This document shows, piece after piece, positions 45,181-52,837 of a stretch of DNA of 64,000 nt. Position 1 is the stretch's first letter, and every line of letters begins with the position of its first letter. Source of the DNA: Candidatus Avelusimicrobium pullarium (GTDB taxonomy: Bacteria > Elusimicrobiota > Elusimicrobia > Elusimicrobiales > Elusimicrobiaceae). Where the stretch lies: NCBI GenBank assembly GCA_944323745.1, contig CALUTQ010000002.1, forward strand, positions 558,001-622,000, read 5' to 3'. The position numbers and the translations under genes were made by a program. Under the pieces are notes generated by a model. It saw only the letters and a list, made by a program, of their open reading frames with translations. It had not been told where the DNA came from and did not search any database.

Positions 45181-45687
45181 CTACGGAAGCAAATAATAAT
45201 TAATGTTATTCCAACTTTCCTGATAGACACCGCCTAAATTTTTGCAGACGGTATTAGCGGGCGTATCATCTTTGCCAGCCATACATTTTGACACGTTTTT
45301 ATTCTCATAATGCCCTATTATATTTCCGCTATTCATAGCCATACAATAGCCGGACAAATAACAATAATACGTTTGACTATTGCAGTGAGTACCGTCAGCA
45401 CTTATTTCACATTCCCCCAACCGAATATCCAAATCATTCATATCGGTAGGCGTTTGTCCATTGGCCAATATATAACGTTCTTTAGCTTGGTCTAAACTTA
45501 CAGCAGCCATACGCACTTGCGTATAACGAGCTTTCATAACGGCAATTTCATATTTAGGCAACGCGATAGCCGCCAAAATGCCGATAATCAGTACCACAAC
45601 CAAAAGCTCAATCAGCGTAAAACCGCTGAAATTGCGTTTTAAACAACTTTTTGCACGACGAATGATTTTTTGATAAATTTTGCACAT
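45181..45687 (-). CDS. Type IV prepilin-like protein (head-module family)
   Basis: 168 aa from palindrome-loop ATG 45687. Leader of 22 residues (MCKIYQKIIRRAKSC...FSG), then [24 protein letters not shown]. Body ERYILANGQTPTDMNDLDIRLGEC, with five more Cys (THCNSQ, YYCYLSGYC, SKCMAG, TVCKNLGG). The first seven residues equal those of the 1222-1719 pilin. Tail-to-tail with the GH3 gene. Confidence 0.9.
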   Translation of the reverse strand: MCKIYQKIIRRAKSCLKRNFSGFTLIELLVVVLIIGILAAIALPKYEIAVMKARYTQVRMAAVSLDQAKERYILANGQTPTDMNDLDIRLGECEISADGTHCNSQTYYCYLSGYCMAMNSGNIIGHYENKNVSKCMAGKDDTPANTVCKNLGGVYQESWNNINYYLLP

Positions 45688-45721
45688 ACGCAAAATTTAT
45701 CAAAAAAAAAAAACGAGTCAA
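45672..45721 (-). promoter_or_regulatory. Pilin head module (copy at 45.7 kb)
   Basis: TTGACT (45721-45716), 16-base spacer with T12, TAAATT (45699-45694), six bases, ATG 45687; palindrome 45672-45701. Confidence 0.8.
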
Positions 45722-45745
45722 GGCATTCTCGTTTTGCCGCCTCAA

Positions 45746-45781
45746 AAAAGGCCCCTTTGCTTTTGGCAAAGAGGCCCTTAA
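45746..45781 (-). terminator. dedA terminator
   Basis: Hairpin AAGGCCCCTTTGC/GCAAAGAGGCCCTT with one mismatch and T6 on the minus strand. Confidence 0.8.
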
Positions 45782-45797
45782 ACAAAAAATAAAAATT

Positions 45798-46448
45798 TCA
45801 GCGACGGCTCTTTCGGTGTTCGGCCCAAACCTCGTATACGGCAGGCAAAATGGAAATAACGATAATGGCCACAATTACGTAATGAAAGTGATTTTGCACC
45901 ACGGGCAAATCGGCAAACCAATAGCCGCCCAAACAAAAAGCCAGCACCCAAATGGCCGCACCGATAAGGTTATAAGAAATGAAGTGCAAATACGTCATCT
46001 TGCCAATGCCCGCCACGAACGGGGCAAAGGTGCGAATAATGGGAATAAAACGGGCCAAAATAATCGTTTTGCCGCCGTATTTTTCGTAAAAGGCGTGTGC
46101 CTTATGTAGGTGATTTTGATTTAAAAGCCAGCTGTCTTTGCGCGTAAACACCTTAGGGCCCAGCCATTTGCCTATTTCATAGTTGGCGCTGTCGCCCAAT
46201 ACGGCAGAGGCAAACATCACGGGTATCAAAATCCATAAATCAATCGGGCTGCCCGTACGCGAAGCCAGCGCCCCCGCGGCAAACAGCAAAGAGTCCCCCG
46301 GCAAAAAGGGCGTAACCACCAGCCCCGTTTCGCAAAATACTACACAAAAAAGCACCACATACAACCACGGACCCATTGTGCCGGCCCAAGCGTTAAGGTG
46401 CACATCCAAATGAATAAACACATCCCAAATTTGCGCTAAGAGTTCCAT
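45798..46448 (-). CDS. DedA-family membrane protein
   Basis: 216 aa with four to five hydrophobic segments and the DedA/VTT core (FLPGDSLLFAAGALASRTG, then FARFIPIIRTFAPFVAGIGKM with its conserved Arg-Phe-x-Pro-x-x-Arg). Family members act as lipid transporters or scramblases (undecaprenyl phosphate or phospholipid flipping) in the inner membrane. Monocistronic, with its own leaderless promoter and terminator. Confidence 0.93.
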   Translation of the reverse strand: MELLAQIWDVFIHLDVHLNAWAGTMGPWLYVVLFCVVFCETGLVVTPFLPGDSLLFAAGALASRTGSPIDLWILIPVMFASAVLGDSANYEIGKWLGPKVFTRKDSWLLNQNHLHKAHAFYEKYGGKTIILARFIPIIRTFAPFVAGIGKMTYLHFISYNLIGAAIWVLAFCLGGYWFADLPVVQNHFHYVIVAIIVISILPAVYEVWAEHRKSRR

Positions 46449-46482
46449 ATATATATTTTACAAAACCTCGGCCTGCTCCCAA
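46449..46482 (-). promoter_or_regulatory. Leaderless promoter of dedA
   Basis: TTGGGA (46482-46477), 16-base spacer, TAAAAT (46460-46455), six bases, ATG 46448. No Shine-Dalgarno. The remaining ~130 bases up to the TPR terminator hold nothing recognised beyond two TTTAGGGC repeats (near 46490 and 46549). Confidence 0.7.
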
Positions 46483-46613
46483 AAAAGTTTAGGGCATTTT
46501 TCCAAAGAGTTCCTTTTGCATTATGCGGAAGTTTTTGCCAAATCAAATTTAGGGCTTTTTATCCGCGGGGGAATGACACCCTTTCGCATTTTTTCGGGCA
46601 GCTAAACAATCAT

Positions 46614-46647
46614 AAAAAAAACCGCGTTTTGCAACGCGGTTTTTTTA
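46614..46647 (-). terminator. Terminator of the TPR gene
   Basis: ACCGCGTT/AACGCGGT stem (46621-46628, 46633-46640) flanked by A7 and T7. Confidence 0.85.
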
Positions 46648-46659
46648 AGAACAAACTTT

Positions 46660-47907
46660 TTACTTTTCCAACCGGCCTAAGCGCCCTTGTGCGCGGGAAG
46701 CATAATTATCCGTCGGATAATTGATAATCAGGCGTTTATACGTTTCGGCGGCTTGGCTGGGCTTGCCGGCTTTTTCGTAGGAATAGGCTAAATCGTAAAG
46801 CACTTGCGGGGCTTTTTGCGTTTTGGGGTAAGCCAGCAGAATTTTTTCCAGGGCGGCCGCACGCAAAGACAAATCTTTCAAGCGGCGCTGGGCAATTTCG
46901 GCCGCTTCCTGCAAAGCTGCTACGTATTTGTCTTCGTCGGAAGCAAACACCTGCGCCGCAGCCAGCAGCGTGTTGTAGGCGGCCTGATAGTCTTTCATTT
47001 TCACCTGTACGTCTGCTTTGCCGCGCCAGGCGTCATAAGCGGCAGGCTGGCTGCCCAAGTCGGAAATGGCTTTATCGTACCAGGCCAAAGCGGCGGCGTA
47101 TTCTTTGCGGTTTTCTTCCATTACGGCCAAATGTTTGTACACTACGCCGATTTCGTTGGACGCGGGATATTGTTTCAGCACCTGGTTATAGATGGCGGCG
47201 GCGGTTTCGTAATCTTCCAAATCGCCGGCATACACGTCGCCTGTCATACGCAGGCTGGCGGCTTTATACACCGTATGGGGGAACAGTTCGTTCACTTTTT
47301 TATAGGCCGTAACCGCGGCATTGTAGTTTTCGTTCTGGCGGTGCCAGTCCCCTTGCAGCAGGGTCAGTTTATCGGCCAGTTTGCTGTTGGGATACTGCAC
47401 GAAAAATTCATCAAACAGGTCATTAACCGGCTGATAGGTGTCTTTTAAATTGCCTTTGACCAAAGTTTCCAGCAAGAGAGCATACTGTTCTTCGCGCGTT
47501 TTGCCTTCCGTATTGACGGCCAGCATTTTGAGGGCCTGCCCTTTTTGGCCGCGGTCCAAATTGTCCATTGCCTGTTCCACGTTAGAAGAAAGCAATGTCA
47601 AATCTTGCGCAGAAGGGAAGAAAAAGCGTATCTGATACATTGCCACCAAAGCTTTTGCGTCCTCGCGGGCGCGCAAATAATAGTCGGCCTGCATCAGAAG
47701 TGCGGTTTTAAGCTCCGGACTTTTGGCATTTTGGCGGGCCCATAATTTGGCCTCGCGCGCCAAATCTGCCGCAAAAGCGCGGTCTGCACGGGAGCTGTCC
47801 CCTTTCATTACGGCTTGACGCTGATAAAAAGCCAGCACTGCGTCCTGCGCGGCAAAAGCCGGCACGCACAAAGCCAGCAGAAGAAGCGATAAAACGGTTT
47901 TTTTCAT
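46660..47907 (-). CDS. Secreted TPR protein
   Basis: 415 aa. Signal peptide 1-19 (PAFA/AQ). At least six tetratricopeptide repeats are visible, e.g. NYNAAVTAYKKVNELFPH, DYETAAAIYNQVLKQYPAS, EYAAALAWYDKAI, and near the end KPSQAAETYKRLIINYPTDNYA, the 'YPxSxxA' pattern of BamD/YbgF-like periplasmic TPR proteins. Probably an envelope scaffold; no Cys lipobox, so not BamD itself. AAGGAGA site; nine bases after yajQ. Confidence 0.85.
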   Translation of the reverse strand: MKKTVLSLLLLALCVPAFAAQDAVLAFYQRQAVMKGDSSRADRAFAADLAREAKLWARQNAKSPELKTALLMQADYYLRAREDAKALVAMYQIRFFFPSAQDLTLLSSNVEQAMDNLDRGQKGQALKMLAVNTEGKTREEQYALLLETLVKGNLKDTYQPVNDLFDEFFVQYPNSKLADKLTLLQGDWHRQNENYNAAVTAYKKVNELFPHTVYKAASLRMTGDVYAGDLEDYETAAAIYNQVLKQYPASNEIGVVYKHLAVMEENRKEYAAALAWYDKAISDLGSQPAAYDAWRGKADVQVKMKDYQAAYNTLLAAAQVFASDEDKYVAALQEAAEIAQRRLKDLSLRAAALEKILLAYPKTQKAPQVLYDLAYSYEKAGKPSQAAETYKRLIINYPTDNYASRAQGRLGRLEK

Positions 47908-47916
47908 AAAGTCTCC

Positions 47917-48411
47917 TTATCTGTAGTTGGTAAATTGCAAATCCAGACCGAAATCTTTTTCGCGCAGCAGTGCCTGGGTGGCCTGCAGCTCGTCTTTAGA
48001 CTTGGAAGAAACGCGCAATTGGTCGCCTTGGATAGACGCGGCCACTTTCAGTTTGGCGTCTTTAATGCAGCGGGAAATTTCTTTGGCCTTTTCCGACGGG
48101 ATACCCTGCTGAATTTTGATGCTTTGTTTGGCGTTGCCGCCCAAAGCGGCTTCTATTTTGCCTTGGTTAAAATTTTTCAGGGCAACGCCGCGTTTGGCCA
48201 GACGCGTAAAAAGCACGTCGCGCAAAGCGCCCACTTTATATTCGTCGGAAGACGTCAGCTTTAATTCGCTTTCTTTTTCGTTTAGTTCAATGTTAGAGTT
48301 GGTGCCTTTAAAATCGTACCGGTTGGCAATCTCTTTGCCGGCGGCGCTGACCGCTTCGGCAATTACGTTCAGATCCACTTTGCTTACCACGTCAAAACTG
48401 TAATCGGCCAT
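47917..48411 (-). CDS. yajQ: YajQ family nucleotide-binding protein
   Basis: 164 aa, exactly the family size, from ATG 48411 (GGAGGG site); the longer frame to 48528 is not needed. Starts MADYSFDVVSKVDLNVIAEAV and shows DFKGTNSNIELNEKE, RGVALKNFN, KQSIKIQQGIPSEKAKEI and the closing LQFTNYR. Some members bind cyclic di-GMP; others bind RNA or tRNA. Role here unknown. Confidence 0.95.
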   Translation of the reverse strand: MADYSFDVVSKVDLNVIAEAVSAAGKEIANRYDFKGTNSNIELNEKESELKLTSSDEYKVGALRDVLFTRLAKRGVALKNFNQGKIEAALGGNAKQSIKIQQGIPSEKAKEISRCIKDAKLKVAASIQGDQLRVSSKSKDELQATQALLREKDFGLDLQFTNYR

Positions 48412-48556
48412 ATACCCTCCCCGCGCGCGGCGCGCGTTGTGTTTTCTTACACATATTATATATTTTTTGTACAATGGGTTTTGGAAGCGGCCCCCGGCCG
48501 CCCCGCTAAAAAGCTGCTTAAACTTCATACGGAGAGCGTGTAAAAGCTGTTTGGCT

Positions 48557-48568
48557 TATCATAAAACT
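48557..48568 (+). promoter_or_regulatory. Possible leaderless -10 box of the nucleoside transporter
   Basis: TATCAT (48557-48562), six bases, ATG 48569; no Shine-Dalgarno and no clear -35 box. Confidence 0.4.
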
Positions 48569-49891
48569 ATGAATATGAAATTCCGCCTTATTGTGATGAA
48601 TTTCCTCCAGTACGCCGTCTGGGGGGCTTATCTTACCTCCATGGGGGCCTTTTTGGCCAACGTGGGGCAGGCGCAGCACATTGGTTTGTTCTACGCCACG
48701 CAGGGTTTTGTGTCCCTGTTTATGCCGGCAGTCATCGGCATTTTGGCCGACCGCTGGATGCCCGCCCAAAAAATGTTGGGGCTGTGCCATATGCTGGCCG
48801 GCGTGTTTATGATGTGCGCGGCTTACTTTGGCTCTCAAACGCCGGTAAGCTTTGGCTACATTTACACGTTCTATTTGCTCAGCGTGGCTTTGTATATGCC
48901 CACGATTGCTCTTTCCAACTCGGTGGCGTACACGGCTTTGCATAAAGTAAATTTGGACCCCGTCCGCGCTTTCCCCCCTATCCGCATTTGGGGTACGGTG
49001 GGTTTTATCTGCACGATGCTGGTGTCTAACTTTACCGGTTTTCAAAACACCTATGCGCAGTGGTATCTGTCCGGCATTTTGGGTTTAGTGTTGGGTTTTT
49101 ACAGCTTTACCCTGCCGCAATGCCCCGTCTGCAAAACCGGCGAAAAGAAATCGTTTGCCGAAGCTATGGGCCTGAATGCTTTTAAACTGTTCAAAGAAAA
49201 AAGAATGGCCGTTTTCTTTATCTTCTCTATGCTTTTGGGCAGCTGCCTGCAAATTACCAACGGCTATGCCAACCCGTTTATCAACAGCTACAACTCCCTG
49301 GCGGGGTTGGCCGGCTCTTGGGGGGCCAGCAATGCCAACGCATTGATTTCGCTTTCCCAGTTGTCTGAAACGTTCTGTATTTTGCTCATTCCGTTCTTCT
49401 TAAAACGCTACGGCATCAAAAAGGTAATGCTGATCAGTATGTTTGCCTGGGTGCTGCGCTTTGGGCTGTTCGGCATTGGCAACCCGGTCACCTTTGCGGG
49501 TATTTCTATGCTGGTGCTTTCTATGATCGTATACGGCGTGGCGTTTGATTTCTTTAACGTGTCTGGCTCGTTGTTTGTGGAAAAGGAAACCGACGTGTCT
49601 ATCCGCTCCAGCGCGCAGGGCTTGTTTATGCTGATGACCAACGGCGTAGGCGCCACTATCGGCACCTTGGGCGCGCAGGAAATTATTAACCGCTTTGTGT
49701 ATGCACCGCAAAACGCCTACACCGCCGCGCACGGTATGCTGGCACAAGGGGCGGTGTATCCGGCCGATGTGTCTCAGGCGATTGCTTCGGGCTGGTCGCA
49801 CTCCTGGTTTATCTTTGCCGGATATGCCTTGGTGGTGGCCGTTGTGTTTGCCTTTGTGTTTAAATACAAACACGTGCCGGAAGCCAACTAA
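48569..49891 (+). CDS. Nucleoside:H+ symporter, NupG/XapB family
   Basis: 440 aa from ATG 48569 (MNMKFRLIVMNFLQYAVWGAYLTSMGAFL). Twelve hydrophobic segments of an MFS carrier; the N-terminal 'MNFLQYAVWGAYLTSMGAFLA' pattern and RIWGTVGFI are typical of the nucleoside-symporter family. Imports nucleosides across the inner membrane. Cytidine deaminase (62.8 kb) would act on imported cytidine. Monocistronic, ending at a strong terminator. Confidence 0.9.
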   Translation: MNMKFRLIVMNFLQYAVWGAYLTSMGAFLANVGQAQHIGLFYATQGFVSLFMPAVIGILADRWMPAQKMLGLCHMLAGVFMMCAAYFGSQTPVSFGYIYTFYLLSVALYMPTIALSNSVAYTALHKVNLDPVRAFPPIRIWGTVGFICTMLVSNFTGFQNTYAQWYLSGILGLVLGFYSFTLPQCPVCKTGEKKSFAEAMGLNAFKLFKEKRMAVFFIFSMLLGSCLQITNGYANPFINSYNSLAGLAGSWGASNANALISLSQLSETFCILLIPFFLKRYGIKKVMLISMFAWVLRFGLFGIGNPVTFAGISMLVLSMIVYGVAFDFFNVSGSLFVEKETDVSIRSSAQGLFMLMTNGVGATIGTLGAQEIINRFVYAPQNAYTAAHGMLAQGAVYPADVSQAIASGWSHSWFIFAGYALVVAVVFAFVFKYKHVPEAN

Positions 49892-49900
49892 CCTTTGTCA

Positions 49901-49936
49901 TACAAAAACCCCGCTCCAAAGAGCGGGGTTTTTGTA
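49901..49936. terminator. Bidirectional terminator after the transporter
   Basis: Perfect inverted repeat TACAAAAACCCCGCTC/GAGCGGGGTTTTTGTA around CAAA. Serves the transporter on plus and the 49949-50545 pilin on minus. Confidence 0.88.
49905..49933. repeat. 29-base direct repeat, copy A (terminator)
   Basis: The segment AAAACCCCGCTC...GGGGTTTTT recurs identically at 50675-50703. The two copies bracket the pilin unit. Confidence 0.8.
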
Positions 49937-49948
49937 TGGGCAAAAAAC

Positions 49949-50545
49949 TTAAGGCAGTTTATAGAAGCGGAAACAATAGGAACCATTTACAATAGGCTCA
50001 CCCGTCGCCCCCATTACATCTTTGCAAAAACTGCCGGCCGGCGTACCATAACAAGAATACTCCGAGCACAAAAGCGTTTCGTTTTTAACCGTCCCTTTGG
50101 ACTGCAGCCACGCGCCGTAACCGCCGGCATCTACACCATATTTTTTGATGGGTTCCCCCACGTACACTCTAAAGATATACCCTTCATAATCCCACAGATA
50201 AATTCCATCCCCTATAGAACTGGTTGAATATCCATTGGGGTATGCTTCCGGGGTAAGATGGGGCCATTTGCCCTTATAATCTAAATTTAATTGTTCAATA
50301 TTGCCGGTGTAGCGTCCGTTAGCCATAAAATATTCCTGCTCGGCCTCTACAATGCGTTTCACCCATATGGCATATTCGGCCGCTTTAGAACGGCGCACCG
50401 CTTTTTGATATTGCGGCAAGGCAATGCCCGCCAAAATGCCGATAATCAGCACCACCACCAAAAGTTCAATAAGCGTAAAACCGCCGAATTTGGCTTTGAC
50501 GGCGTTTTTATGGTGTTCTATTCTTTTTTTGATAAATTTTTCCAT
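49949..50545 (-). CDS. Type IV prepilin-like protein (head-module family)
   Basis: 198 aa from palindrome-loop ATG 50545, the longest pilin here. The 22-residue leader (MEKFIKKRIEHHKNAV...FGG) and helix are the same as in the 28979-29542 gene. The body starts AGIALPQYQKAVRRSKAAEYAIW and has EYFMANGRYTGNIEQLNLDYKGKW, a Trp/Tyr-rich middle, and Cys at LLCSEYSC, SFCKDVMG and YCFRFY. Its transcription unit is bracketed by two copies of the same terminator. Confidence 0.9.
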   Translation of the reverse strand: MEKFIKKRIEHHKNAVKAKFGGFTLIELLVVVLIIGILAGIALPQYQKAVRRSKAAEYAIWVKRIVEAEQEYFMANGRYTGNIEQLNLDYKGKWPHLTPEAYPNGYSTSSIGDGIYLWDYEGYIFRVYVGEPIKKYGVDAGGYGAWLQSKGTVKNETLLCSEYSCYGTPAGSFCKDVMGATGEPIVNGSYCFRFYKLP

Positions 50546-50579
50546 AGTCAAAATTTATCAAAAAAAAAAAACAATACAA
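50531..50579 (-). promoter_or_regulatory. Pilin head module (copy at 50.5 kb)
   Basis: TTGTAT (50579-50574), 16-base spacer with T12, TAAATT (50557-50552), six bases, ATG 50545; palindrome 50531-50559. Confidence 0.8.
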
Positions 50580-50674
50580 CCCCCCTCTGGCCCTTGCCCG
50601 AAAAAGTAACGGCTACCAACTAAAAAATACGGAAGTCGCAAAATCCCATTCTTCGCCAGCAACGCGTAAAAAGC

Positions 50675-50706
50675 AAAACCCCGCTCCAAAGAGCGGGGTT
50701 TTTTAT
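50675..50706 (-). terminator. Terminator downstream of cyuA (direct-repeat copy B)
   Basis: CCCCGCTC/GAGCGGGG stem with CAAA loop, T-run on both sides; 29 bases (50675-50703) identical to the terminator at 49905-49933. Confidence 0.8.
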
Positions 50707-50743
50707 TTCCAAAAAATCAGGAAACAGATTTTTCCGTAACAGA

Positions 50744-50763
50744 CCCCGTGTGCAAACACGGGG
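50744..50763. other. Second stem-loop downstream of cyuA
   Basis: CCCCGTGT/ACACGGGG with a four-base loop, no T-run. May protect the cyuA mRNA end or aid the terminator further down. Confidence 0.4.
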
Positions 50764-50786
50764 ATCTAAAAGACCGGCCGGAAAAG

Positions 50787-52070
50787 TTACTTCATTTTTT
50801 CTTCCATAATATCTACAATCATCGGGTCTACCGCGCTCATACCCACGGTGGAAATACTGCCCAGGTTTTGTATGGTTTCTTCGGCACTTTTGCCCACAAA
50901 ACCTTCCACCTCCGTAATGCCGTAGTCGTGCATACCCATAAACGCCGCGCGGATAGCCGCGTCGGTTGAGCTGACCACCTTCAGCGCGCAGCCGCTTTTG
51001 GCACCGTCGCAAAGCATACCGCCGATATCGCTGATAATGTTGTTAATGGCCAGCGTAATGGCCGGCACATTGGCCCCGCGCTGCTGATAGACAATAGCCG
51101 CCGAAGCACCCACGCCCGCGGCAATGGCACAGCCGCAAATGGGAGCCAACTCGCCGGTAAAAACTTTTACATAGCCGTTCAAGAGGTGGGAAAGGGCAAT
51201 GCTTTTTAAAATTTTTTCTTCCGGCACGTCCATTTCCTTACCCACTTTCCAAGGCACTAAAATGGTTACCACCCCTTGATTGCCCGACTCTCCGCTGCTC
51301 ATCACGGCAATGGACTGCCCGTCCATACGTGCGTCTGCGGCGCAGGCGGTTAGAATTTTGGTGGAAGAAATCAAATCCATTTGCAGCAGTTTTTTGCGCA
51401 CCAATTCTTTAATATAAAACCCTACTTTTTGCAAAGCCTGGCCCAGTTCGGCGGCTTTTAAGTTCATTTCCACACCTTTTTTGATGTAGGCCAAATCGTC
51501 CGCGTCGGCCGCTTCGGCCGCGGCAATCAAATCGGCCAGTTTGGCTTTTTTCAGTTCTTCTTTAAAGGCCCACGTGGCGGTTTGCTGCGCTTTGGCGCGG
51601 GCGTCTTTTAACACCTTTTCGCCTTTAGCCAAATACACTACGTCGGTATGGCTGCCGGCAATAATGCAACGGGCGTCGGTACCGTCTTTAGCCTGCACGG
51701 AAGCTTCAATATAAAACCCGTGTTTATCCGGTGCCACTTCCAGCCGGACGCGTTTTTCCTGCACCATTTTTTTGGCACGGGCCAAAAGAGCTTTGTCCGC
51801 ACCGGACAAAATTTCCATTTGCAGCTCGGGTTTAGCAATCAAAAGCCCCATCGCCGCGGCCAGCAAATTGCCTTTTTCGCCGTCCGTATTAGGAATGCGC
51901 ACCCCGCAGCCGTTTTTATAGGTGCCCGGGTCCAACCGAAACACCGCCTGATGCACCTCTTGCCCCAGCAGCTGCGCCGCATACGCGCCGCAGAGCGCCA
52001 CCGACACGGGTTCCGTGCACCCCATAGCGGGGTAAACTTGGTGTTTAAGTACTTCTTTTAACAGATTCAT
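50787..52070 (-). CDS. cyuA: L-cysteine desulfidase family protein (CyuA/YhaM)
   Basis: 427 aa of the UPF0597 family, iron-sulfur enzymes that break L-cysteine to pyruvate, ammonia and sulfide. Conserved Cys in GCTEPVSVALCGAYA (start), APICGCAIAAGVGA and GMLCDGAKSGCALKV; motif SSGESGNQGVV near residue 257. Related by fold to L-serine dehydratase, so substrate is inferred from family. Its ATG overlaps the radC stop by one base (TAATG). Confidence 0.88.
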   Translation of the reverse strand: MNLLKEVLKHQVYPAMGCTEPVSVALCGAYAAQLLGQEVHQAVFRLDPGTYKNGCGVRIPNTDGEKGNLLAAAMGLLIAKPELQMEILSGADKALLARAKKMVQEKRVRLEVAPDKHGFYIEASVQAKDGTDARCIIAGSHTDVVYLAKGEKVLKDARAKAQQTATWAFKEELKKAKLADLIAAAEAADADDLAYIKKGVEMNLKAAELGQALQKVGFYIKELVRKKLLQMDLISSTKILTACAADARMDGQSIAVMSSGESGNQGVVTILVPWKVGKEMDVPEEKILKSIALSHLLNGYVKVFTGELAPICGCAIAAGVGASAAIVYQQRGANVPAITLAINNIISDIGGMLCDGAKSGCALKVVSSTDAAIRAAFMGMHDYGITEVEGFVGKSAEETIQNLGSISTVGMSAVDPMIVDIMEEKMK

Positions 52071-52756
52071 TATATTTTTCCTTTTGCCTTTAAACTGTAA
52101 TGTGCGCCTTTGCCGATAATGATATGATCGTGTACGGCAATACCCAGCAAAGCGGCGGCGCGGGCCACTTCTTTGGTTAAAATGATGTCTTCCAGAGACG
52201 GTGTGGGATCCCCCGACGGATGATTATGCACCAAAATCAGCGCTGCGGCTTTAGCCGCCAATGCGCGCTCTACAATTTTGCGCGGCGACACACTGACCCT
52301 GTCCAAACTGCCGGTGGATACTATTTCCGTCCCGATTACCGTATTGCGTACCGAAAGATAAATCAGCTCTAAACATTCGTCGCTGTTGCCCGCCAGCGAA
52401 GCATTACAATATTCCAGCACCTGCTCGGGCGTACGCACGGTAATTTTATTTTTCACTTCCCCCAATGAATATTTTTTAAATACCGCACGAATCAGTTTTA
52501 AAAATTGGGCACTTTCCGGCCCGATTCCTTTTACACTTATTAACTCTTCCGTCGGGGCATCCAGCACGGCCGACAAGCTGCCAAAGCGCTTAATAAGCGC
52601 CCAAGCGATGGGCTTGGTGTCACGGCGGGCGATGCAATAGGTTAGCAACAGCTCCAGCGTTTCGTGGTCCAAAAAGTTATCCAGCCCGCCTTGGGCGAAT
52701 TTTTCGCGCATACGCCGGCGGTGTCCCATATAGGAGGGTTTTTCATTTTGCGGCAT
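52070..52756 (-). CDS. radC: RadC family JAB/MPN-domain protein
   Basis: 228 aa. N-terminal helix-hairpin-helix-like part (GLDNFLDHETLELLLTY, ISVKGIGPESAQFLKL) and C-terminal JAB metallo-domain with HNHPSGDPTPSLED (His-x-His...Asp) near residue 180. DNA-repair role is historical and doubtful; biochemical function unknown. Leaderless start (TATAAT six bases before ATG). Confidence 0.93.
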   Translation of the reverse strand: MPQNEKPSYMGHRRRMREKFAQGGLDNFLDHETLELLLTYCIARRDTKPIAWALIKRFGSLSAVLDAPTEELISVKGIGPESAQFLKLIRAVFKKYSLGEVKNKITVRTPEQVLEYCNASLAGNSDECLELIYLSVRNTVIGTEIVSTGSLDRVSVSPRKIVERALAAKAAALILVHNHPSGDPTPSLEDIILTKEVARAAALLGIAVHDHIIIGKGAHYSLKAKGKI

Positions 52757-52790
52757 ACTTTAATTATATGTTTTTTCCCCGCTTTTTTAA
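52757..52790 (-). promoter_or_regulatory. Leaderless promoter of radC
   Basis: TTAAAA (52790-52785), 16-base spacer, consensus TATAAT (52768-52763), six bases, ATG 52756. Divergent from lpd. Confidence 0.72.
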
Positions 52791-52837
52791 TGCTAAAATA
52801 CAAGAAAGTTTACACCTTTATTATTTATGGAGATTTT

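Noticed and set aside
46483-46613. Possible small RNA or tRNA between dedA and the TPR gene
   Set aside because: No cloverleaf, no CCA end and no independent promoter/terminator pair; only two short TTTAGGGC repeats.
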